From Bacteroidota bacterium (GTDB taxonomy: Bacteria; Bacteroidota; Ignavibacteria; UBA10030; UBA8401), in the NCBI GenBank assembly GCA_030824295.1, contig JAVBYA010000214.1, positions 1 through 5,313 on the forward strand: a stretch of 5,313 nt of DNA. The letters run 5' to 3'. Position numbers and translations under genes: made by a program. Each line of letters starts with the position of its first letter. Position 1 is the stretch's first letter. Positions 1 through 5,313 of this stretch are shown in pieces. The notes beneath the pieces were generated by a model that did not search any database, was not told the DNA's origin, and worked only from the letters and a program-made list of their open reading frames with translations.

Positions 1-980
1 CGCGATGTGTCGATGCCGCGCAGGACCTCGTTCAGTACACTGTGGACGATCTCCTCCATGGAAACGATCTGCACATGCATGTCCTGACGTCCGAAGTGGG
101 AGAGGGAGAGAAGGCCGTTGATGAGCTGGTCCATCTTCTTTGTGCTGCTGCGGATGTTCGTCATCAGCTTGACGGCATCATCGTTCAGTGCGGATCCATA
201 CTCGTCCATCAGGAATGCCGAGAAGCTGTCGATCGCCCGCACCGGAGCGCGAAGGTCGTGGGACACGGAATAATTGAACGCCTCCAATTCACAGTTCGCC
301 TCATTCAATGCTGCGGTCCGTTCGGCCACGCGCCGCTCGAGCTCCTCATTGAATTTCCGGATTTCCTCCTCCGCCCGCTTTTGTTCCGTCAGGTCCCGAA
401 TGATCATGTTCGTCCGGCTCCGGCCCGTTTGGTCCAGGAAGATGTTCGTGGAACAGAATCCCGGGAAGCGCGTTCCGTCCTTACGGACAAAGGTCAATTC
501 CCCCTGAAAGGAGCCTGATGCTTTTCGCTTTTTCAATGCCGATTCCAGCCGGGGGTCTTCCCGGTCGGTGAGGCCGGTCCGCCCTTGAGTGAGAAGTTCC
601 GGTTCGGTCATACCGAACATGGAGCATGCGGCAGGATTGGCGGAGATGATCGTTCCGTTCGGGTCGGTCAGAAGGACCGCTTCACTGCTGTTATGGAACA
701 GTGAGGTATACATCGCCTCCTGGTCCCGGAACATCCCCTCTGCGTGGACCCTGCTTTCCCGTTCGCGTTCAAGATTGGACATTTGGTGAAGGATGAAGAA
801 ATACAGCAGTGCTCCGGTCGTGACAACGAAGGCCAAACCTTTATAGGTCTGCATCTTGTTCAGCGTGTCGATATCACTCGTGAACAACAGCAGCAGATAA
901 TCCGAGAAGAGGATGTACAGTGCAGCAACGGTCACATACAGGACCATTGTCTTGAACGGAATGGATCGGAACGAACGCAT
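1..980 (-). CDS. PAS-domain sensor histidine kinase, N-terminal part (runs off left edge)
   Basis: Membrane-bound sensor kinase of a two-component system; 326 codons are visible and the reading frame stays open to base 1. Translating the minus strand from the ATG at 980-978 shows two hydrophobic segments (about residues 10-32 and 48-66) joined by a short loop of about 15 residues, which carries the phrase LNKMQTYKG seen in many PAS kinases. A PAS/PAC domain follows (about 88-200, with LLTDPNGTIISANPAA and IIRDLTEQKRAEEEI), then a charged coiled coil (about 200-235), then the HisKA domain. The H-box is FNYSVSHDLRAPVRAI, with phospho-accepting His241, the form common in phytochrome-like kinases. 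The HATPase domain would lie beyond the window, so the gene is cut by the edge and not shown to be broken. Start choice: GGTGAG lies 5 bases before the ATG; an in-frame GTG two codons upstream is less likely, and a TGA precedes it. The small loop suggests sensing in the membrane or by the cytoplasmic PAS domain; the ligand is unknown. No response regulator is visible. Confidence 0.93.
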   Translation of the reverse strand, partial: MRSFRSIPFKTMVLYVTVAALYILFSDYLLLLFTSDIDTLNKMQTYKGLAFVVTTGALLYFFILHQMSNLERERESRVHAEGMFRDQEAMYTSLFHNSSEAVLLTDPNGTIISANPAACSMFGMTEPELLTQGRTGLTDREDPRLESALKKRKASGSFQGELTFVRKDGTRFPGFCSTNIFLDQTGRSRTNMIIRDLTEQKRAEEEIRKFNEELERRVAERTAALNEANCELEAFNYSVSHDLRAPVRAIDSFSAFLMDEYGSALNDDAVKLMTNIRSSTKKMDQLINGLLSLSHFGRQDMHVQIVSMEEIVHSVLNEVLRGIDTS

Positions 981-1056
981 GAACACTCACCGAAGGAAAT
1001 AATTACGGTTGCGGCGGTCAGCGAATGGGAGGAGGGATGGACCACCGACGTTCAGT

Positions 1057-1075
1057 CTTTGGAATGCTTCCAAAG
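1057..1075. promoter_or_regulatory. Perfect inverted repeat, possible operator for the kinase gene
   Basis: CTTTGGAA-TGC-TTCCAAAG is a perfect 8-base inverted repeat with a 3-base centre, about 80 bases upstream of the kinase start. On the minus strand it lies just after the hexamer TATACT (1089-1084), so if that hexamer is a -10 box the palindrome covers the first bases of the transcript, a usual operator position. No T-run follows on either strand, so a terminator is unlikely. It could instead form a small RNA hairpin in the leader. The regulator is unknown. Confidence 0.45.
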
Positions 1076-1083
1076 TGTAGAGA

Positions 1084-1089
1084 AGTATA
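1084..1089 (-). promoter_or_regulatory. Possible -10 element for the kinase gene
   Basis: TATACT read on the minus strand matches five of six bases of the sigma-70 -10 consensus and would give a leader of roughly 100 bases. No good -35 hexamer sits at 16-18 bases; the nearest TTGCCA (1108-1103) is only 13 bases away. Weak support. Confidence 0.22.
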
Positions 1090-1226
1090 GGGAAAGAAGC
1101 AATGGCAAAAGTGGAAAGAGGCGGCTCAAGTCTGGATTATCAATGCAGTGCGAGTGCATCGGTTTCTCGCAACATCACTTGATGGGTCCTGCTTCTTTTC
1201 ATAGGGTTTGATCACGAGGGAAGTCA

Positions 1227-1259
1227 CTCGCACGGTATCCCGGAGAGATCCCGTGTGAG
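1227..1259. promoter_or_regulatory. Long imperfect hairpin upstream of the amylase gene
   Basis: CTCGCACGGTATC (1227-1239) pairs with GATCCCGTGTGAG (1247-1259) across a 7-base loop: thirteen pairs with one mismatch and one G-T wobble. No T-run follows on either strand, so it is not an evident intrinsic terminator. It lies about 130-160 bases before the amylase start and upstream of the best promoter candidate, so a DNA-level binding site fits better than an mRNA leader structure. It matches no riboswitch or operator class I recognise. Confidence 0.4.
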
Positions 1260-1341
1260 AAGACGGCATCAGTGAATGGTCAGCGATTGGGCAATGCGAA
1301 ATGCTGCTGATAACGGGATCCAATGCTTGACAACTCCGACG

Positions 1342-1370
1342 TTGTTGCCTGCTCAGAAGATGTCTATATT
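1342..1370 (+). promoter_or_regulatory. Possible promoter of the amylase gene
   Basis: TTGTTG (1342-1347) and TATATT (1365-1370) are separated by exactly 17 bases. The -10 matches five of six consensus bases; the -35 matches only the TTG half. Transcription would begin near 1377, giving about 10 bases of leader to the ATG at 1387 or about 28 to the ATG at 1405. A full TTGACA at 1327-1332 has no -10 box at proper spacing. I see no Bacteroidetes-type TAnnTTTG box. Confidence 0.3.
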
Positions 1371-1386
1371 AATTCACACCACTTGC

Positions 1387-3060
1387 ATGAAACGGACATT
1401 CTCTATGTATTTGAACCGCAACTGTATCATCATCATTTCAACGCTGTTTGTCCTCAGTGGTACGATCGTTGCACAGGACCATACGTCATGGACATCGAAA
1501 GCCGCGCTGTATGAAGCGAATGTCCGGCAATTTACCAAAGCCGGGACATTCACTGCATTCCGTACCCATCTTGACCGGCTCAAGGACCTTGGTGTCAGTA
1601 TCATCTGGTTCATGCCGATCCATCCGATCGGTTCGAAGAACAGACTCGGCTCTCTTGGCAGCTATTATTCCGTGAAGGATTATTACGGCGTGAACCCCGA
1701 GTTCGGCAGTGCGTCGGATTTCCGCGCACTCGTTGATTCCATCCATGCCAAAGGGATGTATGTGATGATCGACTGGGTCGCGAATCATACGTCGTGGGAC
1801 AATGTGCTCACCGTGAGTCATCCATCATGGTATGTCAAAGGGAACGGCGGCGTGTTCGTTCCGCCGGCCGGCACGAATTGGAGTGATGTGATCCAGCTCG
1901 ATTATGCGAACGATTCACTCCGAACCTATATGATCGATGCGATGAAATATTGGGTGATGGAGATGAAGGTGGACGGGTTCCGGTACGATGCCGCATCGTT
2001 CGTTCCGATCAGTTTCTGGACGCAGGCGGCGGCGGCCCTGAAAGAAGTACGGTCCGATATATTCCTCCTGGCGGAGGATCAGGGAACGCAGTATACGGGT
2101 GCAGGATTCCACATGACCTTCGGATGGAATTTTTATGGATTCGGCGGCGGTATTCTCCCCAAACTATACAGCGGCGCGAGCAATGCCAACGATCTTTCGG
2201 CATTTGCGGCCAATGAACATCTCTCCTATCCCGGGAATATCTACCGCCTGTATTTCACTTCGAACCATGATGAGAATTCCTGGTACGGAACGGATGTCGA
2301 ACTGTTCGGCGCTGCGGCGGATGCATTCATCGCACTCTCCGCTACAATGCGCGGTATGCCGCTCATCTACGGCGGACAAGAGGTAGGGTTGAACCGCAGA
2401 CTCAAATTTTTCGATAAGGATGAGATCGCCTGGCCGGTGCATCCCAGGACGGCGAAGATCCGCTCCCTGCTTCGGCTGAAAAGCAGGAACAGTGCTTTGT
2501 GGAATGGTTCGAACGGGGCGGAACCGGCGAGGATCACCACAACATCGGATCTGAATGTGTACGCATTCCTCCGTCAGAAAGGGAATGACAAAGTGCTGTC
2601 TGTATTCAACCTGTCGTCATCGTCAAAAGAATTCACCCTCACCGGAAGTGCGTACAGCGGTACATTCAAAGAATTGTACACCGATTCTACGATGGAACTG
2701 ACCCCGAATTATACGATGACACTTCCCGCCTGGGGATATATGATAGCGGAAGCTGCTGCAACTCCTTCCGCCGTGAAGAAAGACCGACAGACGCCATCAT
2801 CCTTTGAACTTATGCAGAATTATCCCAATCCGTTCAATCCTTCCACCAGCATCAGCTACAGCATTCCGGTGGATGGTTTCACCACTTTGACGGTCTATAA
2901 TTTCATCGGTCAAAAAGTTGTGAGCGTGGTGAGTGAGTTTCAAGAAGCGGGAAATTATACCGTCCGCTTAGACTCCAAGGACCTTTCTTCCGGCGTGTAT
3001 TTCTACCAAGTCCGGAACGGATCATTTTCCGCATCGAAGAAAATGATCCTTTTAAAATAG
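1387..3060 (+). CDS. Secreted GH13 alpha-amylase-family glycoside hydrolase with T9SS sorting tail
   Basis: Predicted extracellular enzyme acting on alpha-1,4-linked glucans such as starch, glycogen or their oligosaccharides. Residue numbers count from the ATG at 1387 (557 aa). A signal peptide covers 1-30 (basic MKRTF, hydrophobic CIIIISTLFVLSG, cleavage after IVAQ). The GH13 barrel begins at ALYEANVRQFTKAGTF, and all core motifs are present: DWVANH (129-134); GFRYD with nucleophile Asp201; LLAEDQ with acid/base Glu230; and SNHD with Asp295. A short beta domain C follows, then, from about 473, a type A T9SS sorting domain opening QNYPNPFNP and ending KKMILLK. No carbohydrate-binding module is evident. 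Start choice: the frame is open back to 1276, but only a start at 1387 (or ATG 1405, without the first basic residues) puts the signal peptide at the N-terminus; no clear Shine-Dalgarno precedes either. Exact specificity (amylase, neopullulanase, cyclomaltodextrinase-like) cannot be set from motifs alone. It appears monocistronic, with a probable terminator following. Confidence 0.93.
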   Translation: MKRTFSMYLNRNCIIIISTLFVLSGTIVAQDHTSWTSKAALYEANVRQFTKAGTFTAFRTHLDRLKDLGVSIIWFMPIHPIGSKNRLGSLGSYYSVKDYYGVNPEFGSASDFRALVDSIHAKGMYVMIDWVANHTSWDNVLTVSHPSWYVKGNGGVFVPPAGTNWSDVIQLDYANDSLRTYMIDAMKYWVMEMKVDGFRYDAASFVPISFWTQAAAALKEVRSDIFLLAEDQGTQYTGAGFHMTFGWNFYGFGGGILPKLYSGASNANDLSAFAANEHLSYPGNIYRLYFTSNHDENSWYGTDVELFGAAADAFIALSATMRGMPLIYGGQEVGLNRRLKFFDKDEIAWPVHPRTAKIRSLLRLKSRNSALWNGSNGAEPARITTTSDLNVYAFLRQKGNDKVLSVFNLSSSSKEFTLTGSAYSGTFKELYTDSTMELTPNYTMTLPAWGYMIAEAAATPSAVKKDRQTPSSFELMQNYPNPFNPSTSISYSIPVDGFTTLTVYNFIGQKVVSVVSEFQEAGNYTVRLDSKDLSSGVYFYQVRNGSFSASKKMILLK

Positions 3061-3079
3061 GATCTTTGCTTTGTCTAAC

Positions 3080-3101
3080 GCATTGTGTAGCAGTGCTTTT
3101 T
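3080..3101 (+). terminator. Probable intrinsic terminator after the amylase gene
   Basis: GCATTG (3080-3085) pairs with CAGTGC (3091-3096), six pairs including one G-T wobble, around the loop TGTAG, followed directly by TTTTT. It begins 19 bases after the amylase stop codon. The stem is short, so termination may be partial. Its position argues for separate transcription of the amylase and CotH genes. Confidence 0.5.
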
Positions 3102-3103
3102 GC

Positions 3104-3193
3104 GAAAAATAGAGAGAATTTGACCATCGATTCGAAATTGGCCAACGAACGTTTGTTGCGAGTTGTTGTCATTATCAGCATCTCCCGCTATTC
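3104..3193. repeat. Diverged intergenic repeat, copy A
   Basis: Aligned by eye, bases 3134-3193 match 5251-5309 at about three quarters of positions with a single 1-base gap. Shared blocks include TTGGCC, GCGAGT and TCAGCATC. Further left both copies share GAAAAAT (3104-3110 and 5226-5232), though the stretch between is less similar and differs in length by 5 bases. Both copies lie downstream of a T9SS-tailed gene, in the same orientation. No transposase or tRNA is attached. It may be a short non-autonomous mobile or REP-like element, or part of a longer repeat. Similarity is seen directly; identity as a family is inferred from two copies. Confidence 0.65.
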
Positions 3194-3266
3194 GGGATTC
3201 CGCCACGACGGGATTCGGAAGGCGGTACCGACGTTGTGTGTCGGGACGTTGCTCAGCGTGACTGAG
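3183..3266. repeat. Run of four short inverted repeats
   Basis: Four perfect 5-base inverted repeats follow one another: TCCCG/CGGGA (3183-3187, 3193-3197), CCGCC/GGCGG (3200-3204, 3221-3225), CCGAC/GTCGG (3228-3232, 3240-3244) and CTCAG/CTGAG (3252-3256, 3262-3266). CGGGATTC also occurs twice as a direct repeat (3193-3200, 3209-3216). The first hairpin overlaps the end of repeat copy A. Each stem alone could be chance; their density suggests a palindromic intergenic element or structured RNA. Confidence 0.4.
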
Positions 3267-3464
3267 TGAAAACACAATATGATGTATTGGAAACAGCACT
3301 AGATCGCTCTTTGCTCCGTAACGTGTGAACTCCCGTCGAACGTGACCTGCCTTTCAAGATGATCCAATGAACGATAGCTTATCCTCACGCAATACGGTAC
3401 ATTAGAAACACATGCTGGCATTGTATTCCATGATGAACCCTACCTGAATAGAGTGTATTAGTCC

Positions 3465-5096
3465 ATGACCATGAGAACTTCAATCATCCTCTGTGCGATC
3501 GTCTGTTGCACCAAATGGCTCATTGCACAGACGGATACCACCTTCCAATCTTCCAATCTCCCCATTGTCATCATCCGAACGAACGGCCAGTCGATCTCGG
3601 ACACGAAAAGGATCATGGCGGATATGGGGATCATCCATGCTGCCGGTCAGCAGCGCAACTCGGTGACTGACCCATGGAACGGCTATAGCGGTAAGATCAA
3701 CATCGAGATCCGCGGAAGTTCGTCGCAGCAGTTCCCGAAGAAATCGTACGGTTTCGAGACGCAGGATTCCCTTGGAAACAACCGGAATGTCTCCTTGCTC
3801 GGCATGCCGGAAGAGAACGACTGGGTGCTGTACGCTCCGTACGCCGATAAGACCTTGCTCCGTAACGAGATCCCGTACTACCTCTCCCGCGCCATCGGCC
3901 GCTACGCCACCCGCACCGTCTATTGCGAACTCGTCCTTAACGGCATCTATCAGGGCATCTACGTGCTCATGGAAAAAGTGAAGCAGGACAAGAACCGGGT
4001 GAACATCTCCTCGTTGGATCCCTCCGATACCGCCGGGGTGGACCTCACAGGCGGATATATCATCAAGATGGACAAGCCGAACGGACTCGAATGGCAGGTT
4101 GGCGTCAATTCGCTCTATGGTTTTGACAAGTCGTTGTATGAGTATCACGATCCGGATGACGACGTCATCATGCCGCAGCAGCGGCTCTATATCCGGCGGT
4201 ACATGGCGTCGGTGGAGAGCTCACTCGTCAGTGGGAACTTCACCGATACAGTGAATGGCTATGCCAAATATCTCGACGTTCCCTCCTTCGTTGACCATCT
4301 GCTCCTGAGCGAATTCACGAAGAATCTGGACAGTTATCGGTTCAGTTTCTTTCTGCACAAGGAGAAGGATTCGAAAGGAGGGAAGCTGTTCGCCGGTCCG
4401 ATGTGGGATTATGACCTGGCGTTCGCGAACTACGGTGAGAACGCCTGGGAGCAGCCGTGGCTGACCTCCGCATGGAACGCCAATATTGCTGCATGGCACC
4501 GGTCGTATTGGATGAAGCGTTTGCTCAACGATCCGAACTTCGTTCAGAAAGCGAGGACGCGGTGGATCCAGATCCGTCATGGTGTGCTCTCCAATGACAG
4601 CCTCTTGAGTTTTATGGACTCCACGATGAAACGGATCGAGGAAGCGCGGATCCGCAATTTCCAACGCTGGCCGATCATCGGTGTGAAGGTCTGGCCGAAC
4701 TACTACGTTGGTGCCACCTATGAGCAGGATGTCGCATTCCTCAAGTCCTGGATCACCGGCCGGCTGCAATGGATAGATGTGGAACTGACGGGAGGGCCGA
4801 TCACGAAGAATACCGAGAGACCGGTCACCACGCACACATTCGATCTGGAGCAGAATTTCCCCAATCCCTTCAACCCGACCACACAGATCCGCTATCGCGT
4901 CCCCGCAGCGGGAAGAGTCACTTTGCGTATCTATGATCTGCTGGGACGGACAGTTGTAACGCTGGTCGATCAAGAACAACCGGCAGGAGAGTACACTGTG
5001 CGATGGAACGCATCATCGAACGCCGCCGGTATGTACATCTATCGGATGGAAGCAGGGGAGAGGAACTCTGCAAGGACGATGCTGCTGTTGAAATGA
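3465..5096 (+). CDS. CotH-family (atypical kinase fold) secreted protein with T9SS sorting tail
   Basis: A 543-aa protein. An N-terminal signal peptide (about 1-22, hydrophobic SIILCAIVCCTKWLIAQ) has no convincing lipobox despite its cysteines. The CotH domain spans about 33-435 and shows the family blocks IRGSSSQQFPKKSY (82-95), LLGMPEENDWVLYAPY and DKTLLRNE (111-135), ELVLNGIYQGIYVLMEKV (155-172), NLDSYRFSFFLHK (287-299) and GPMWDYD (311-317). Spore-coat CotH of Bacillus is an atypical ATP-dependent protein kinase; by family analogy Asp289 and the acidic pair Asp315/Asp317 are the likely catalytic and metal-binding residues. The C-terminal 85 residues form a type A T9SS domain (QNFPNPFNPTTQIRY ... 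ARTMLLLK). The gene has its own strong terminator and is separated from the amylase, so it is probably monocistronic. Start: ATG 3465 is chosen; ATG 3471 is equally possible, and neither has a clear ribosome-binding site. The substrate is unknown, and kinase activity of this extracellular, non-spore member is inference. It should not be called cotH by orthology. Confidence 0.92.
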   Translation: MTMRTSIILCAIVCCTKWLIAQTDTTFQSSNLPIVIIRTNGQSISDTKRIMADMGIIHAAGQQRNSVTDPWNGYSGKINIEIRGSSSQQFPKKSYGFETQDSLGNNRNVSLLGMPEENDWVLYAPYADKTLLRNEIPYYLSRAIGRYATRTVYCELVLNGIYQGIYVLMEKVKQDKNRVNISSLDPSDTAGVDLTGGYIIKMDKPNGLEWQVGVNSLYGFDKSLYEYHDPDDDVIMPQQRLYIRRYMASVESSLVSGNFTDTVNGYAKYLDVPSFVDHLLLSEFTKNLDSYRFSFFLHKEKDSKGGKLFAGPMWDYDLAFANYGENAWEQPWLTSAWNANIAAWHRSYWMKRLLNDPNFVQKARTRWIQIRHGVLSNDSLLSFMDSTMKRIEEARIRNFQRWPIIGVKVWPNYYVGATYEQDVAFLKSWITGRLQWIDVELTGGPITKNTERPVTTHTFDLEQNFPNPFNPTTQIRYRVPAAGRVTLRIYDLLGRTVVTLVDQEQPAGEYTVRWNASSNAAGMYIYRMEAGERNSARTMLLLK

Positions 5097-5138
5097 CCCT
5101 CATGGCTGCCGTTCGTTTCTCCGGAGCTGATCTCTTTA

Positions 5139-5177
5139 AAACAATAAAACCCGAATGGTATTCGGGTTTTATTGTTT
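5139..5177. terminator. Strong bidirectional intrinsic terminator after the CotH gene
   Basis: Bases 5139-5155 and 5161-5177 are perfect reverse complements (17 pairs; an extra T-A pair closes the loop to GGT). The centre is GC-rich (CCCGAA / TTCGGG), flanked by an A-rich left arm and a T-rich right arm, so RNA from either strand ends its hairpin in a U-rich stretch. It begins about 40 bases after the CotH stop. The two-way form suggests a convergent gene may lie to the right of the window, though none is visible. Confidence 0.92.
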
Positions 5178-5183
5178 GTGGAC

Positions 5184-5212
5184 TCCCGCCCTTAGTCGTG
5201 CGAAAGGCGGGA
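5184..5212. repeat. GC-rich hairpin beside repeat copy B
   Basis: TCCCGCC (5184-5190) pairs perfectly with GGCGGGA (5206-5212), and after one mismatch two further T-A pairs extend the stem. No T-run follows on the plus strand. It lies between the terminator and repeat copy B. The same core, CCGCC/GGCGG, occurs next to copy A at 3200-3225, though on the other side of that copy. This may be part of the repeat element. Confidence 0.5.
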
Positions 5213-5225
5213 TGTCGCCAAATGT

Positions 5226-5313
5226 GAAAAATGTTGGGCTCCAGTTGTGCGAATTTGGCCCACGAGCGTTGTCGGCGAGTGGTTGCCAAATTCAGCATCC
5301 CGGCAATTCTTCC
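5226..5313. repeat. Diverged intergenic repeat, copy B (reaches right edge)
   Basis: This is the partner of the copy at 3104-3193. The best-matching part is 5251-5309, sharing TTGGCC, CACGAGCGTT-like sequence, GCGAGT and TCAGCATC. Similarity still holds where the window ends, so the true right boundary cannot be seen. It lies about 130 bases downstream of the CotH stop and beyond its terminator. No coding sequence is convincing in 5097-5313. Confidence 0.62.

Larger units (their letters stand above)
981..1386. other. Divergent intergenic region between kinase and amylase
   Basis: About 400 bases separate the start codons of the kinase (leftward) and the amylase (rightward), so both promoters should lie here. 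I see no convincing gene. It holds two inverted repeats, at 1057-1075 and 1227-1259, and weak promoter-like hexamers for each direction, listed separately. The amylase reading frame is open back to an ATG at 1276, but those extra 37 residues do not look like part of the protein. Confidence 0.7.
3061..3464. other. Intergenic region with terminator, repeat and hairpins
   Basis: No convincing gene lies in these 404 bases. From left to right: a probable intrinsic terminator (3080-3101), a diverged repeat copy (3104-3193) also found after the next gene, a run of four small hairpins (3183-3266), and a small CAATA/TATTG stem (3275-3289). The rest up to the CotH start has no feature I can name; the CotH promoter should lie here, but no good hexamer pair stands out. 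Confidence 0.65.

Noticed and set aside
42..518. Plus-strand open frame of 158 codons at the left end
   Set aside because: It lies entirely opposite the kinase gene, whose minus-strand translation shows clear PAS and HisKA motifs; the plus-strand product resembles no family I know.
1126..1323. Minus-strand 65-codon frame in the divergent intergenic region
   Set aside because: No recognisable domain and low-complexity composition; it spans the 1227-1259 hairpin. Probably chance.
1327..1332. Consensus TTGACA as the amylase -35 box
   Set aside because: The nearest good -10 hexamer (1365-1370) is 32 bases away, too far for a sigma-70 promoter.
3465..3530. Lipoprotein signal in the CotH protein because of Cys10, Cys14 and Cys15
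   Set aside because: The residues before these cysteines do not form a standard lipobox, and the hydrophobic stretch continues to a type I-like cleavage site after IAQ.
3480..4979. Two long minus-strand open frames (3480-4148 and 4221-4979)
   Set aside because: Both lie fully antisense to the CotH gene and show no recognisable domain; they are explained by codon bias of the real gene.
2903..5298. Minus-strand frames starting at 3181 and 5298 with similar N-termini (pattern MLxxxTTRxxRSxAxF)
   Set aside because: The likeness is interesting, but it follows from the shared DNA repeat. The two copies differ by 5 bases further on so the frames diverge, and each frame runs antisense into the end of a real gene. 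I treat this as repeat DNA and not a conserved small protein.
1..5313. CRISPR array, tRNA, rRNA or transposase gene
   Set aside because: I saw no regularly spaced repeats, no tRNA or rRNA signature and no transposase motif in any frame.

Overview
The window looks like part of a chromosome from an FCB-group bacterium outside classical Bacteroidia, such as an Ignavibacteria-, Kapabacteria- or Calditrichota-like lineage. The main evidence is that both complete genes end in a type IX secretion system (T9SS) type A sorting domain with the QNYPNPFNP / QNFPNPFNP opening typical of those lineages. Weak or absent Shine-Dalgarno sequences before the starts and moderate GC content by eye fit this. The lineage is an inference from motifs only.

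Layout. Bases 1-980 (minus strand) hold the N-terminal 326 residues of a membrane-bound PAS sensor histidine kinase whose ATPase domain lies beyond the left edge. Bases 981-1386 are a divergent intergenic region with two clear inverted repeats (1057-1075 and 1227-1259) and weak promoter-like elements. Bases 1387-3060 (plus) encode a secreted GH13 alpha-amylase-family enzyme with all four core catalytic motifs and a T9SS tail. Bases 3061-3464 are non-coding: a probable terminator, one copy of a diverged intergenic repeat, and a run of small hairpins. Bases 3465-5096 (plus) encode a CotH-family protein (atypical, secreted kinase-like fold), also with a T9SS tail. Bases 5097-5313 hold a very strong bidirectional terminator, a GC-rich hairpin and a second copy of the same repeat, cut by the right edge.

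How the parts relate. Amylase and CotH protein are each predicted to cross the inner membrane by the Sec pathway and the outer membrane by T9SS, so both should act at the cell surface or outside. They appear to be separate transcription units, with a terminator and about 400 bases between them. The kinase is divergent from the amylase and might sense a related signal, but only position suggests this. The least explained item is the repeat found downstream of both secreted-protein genes (about 3104-3193 and 5226-5309), which matches no gene or RNA family I recognise.
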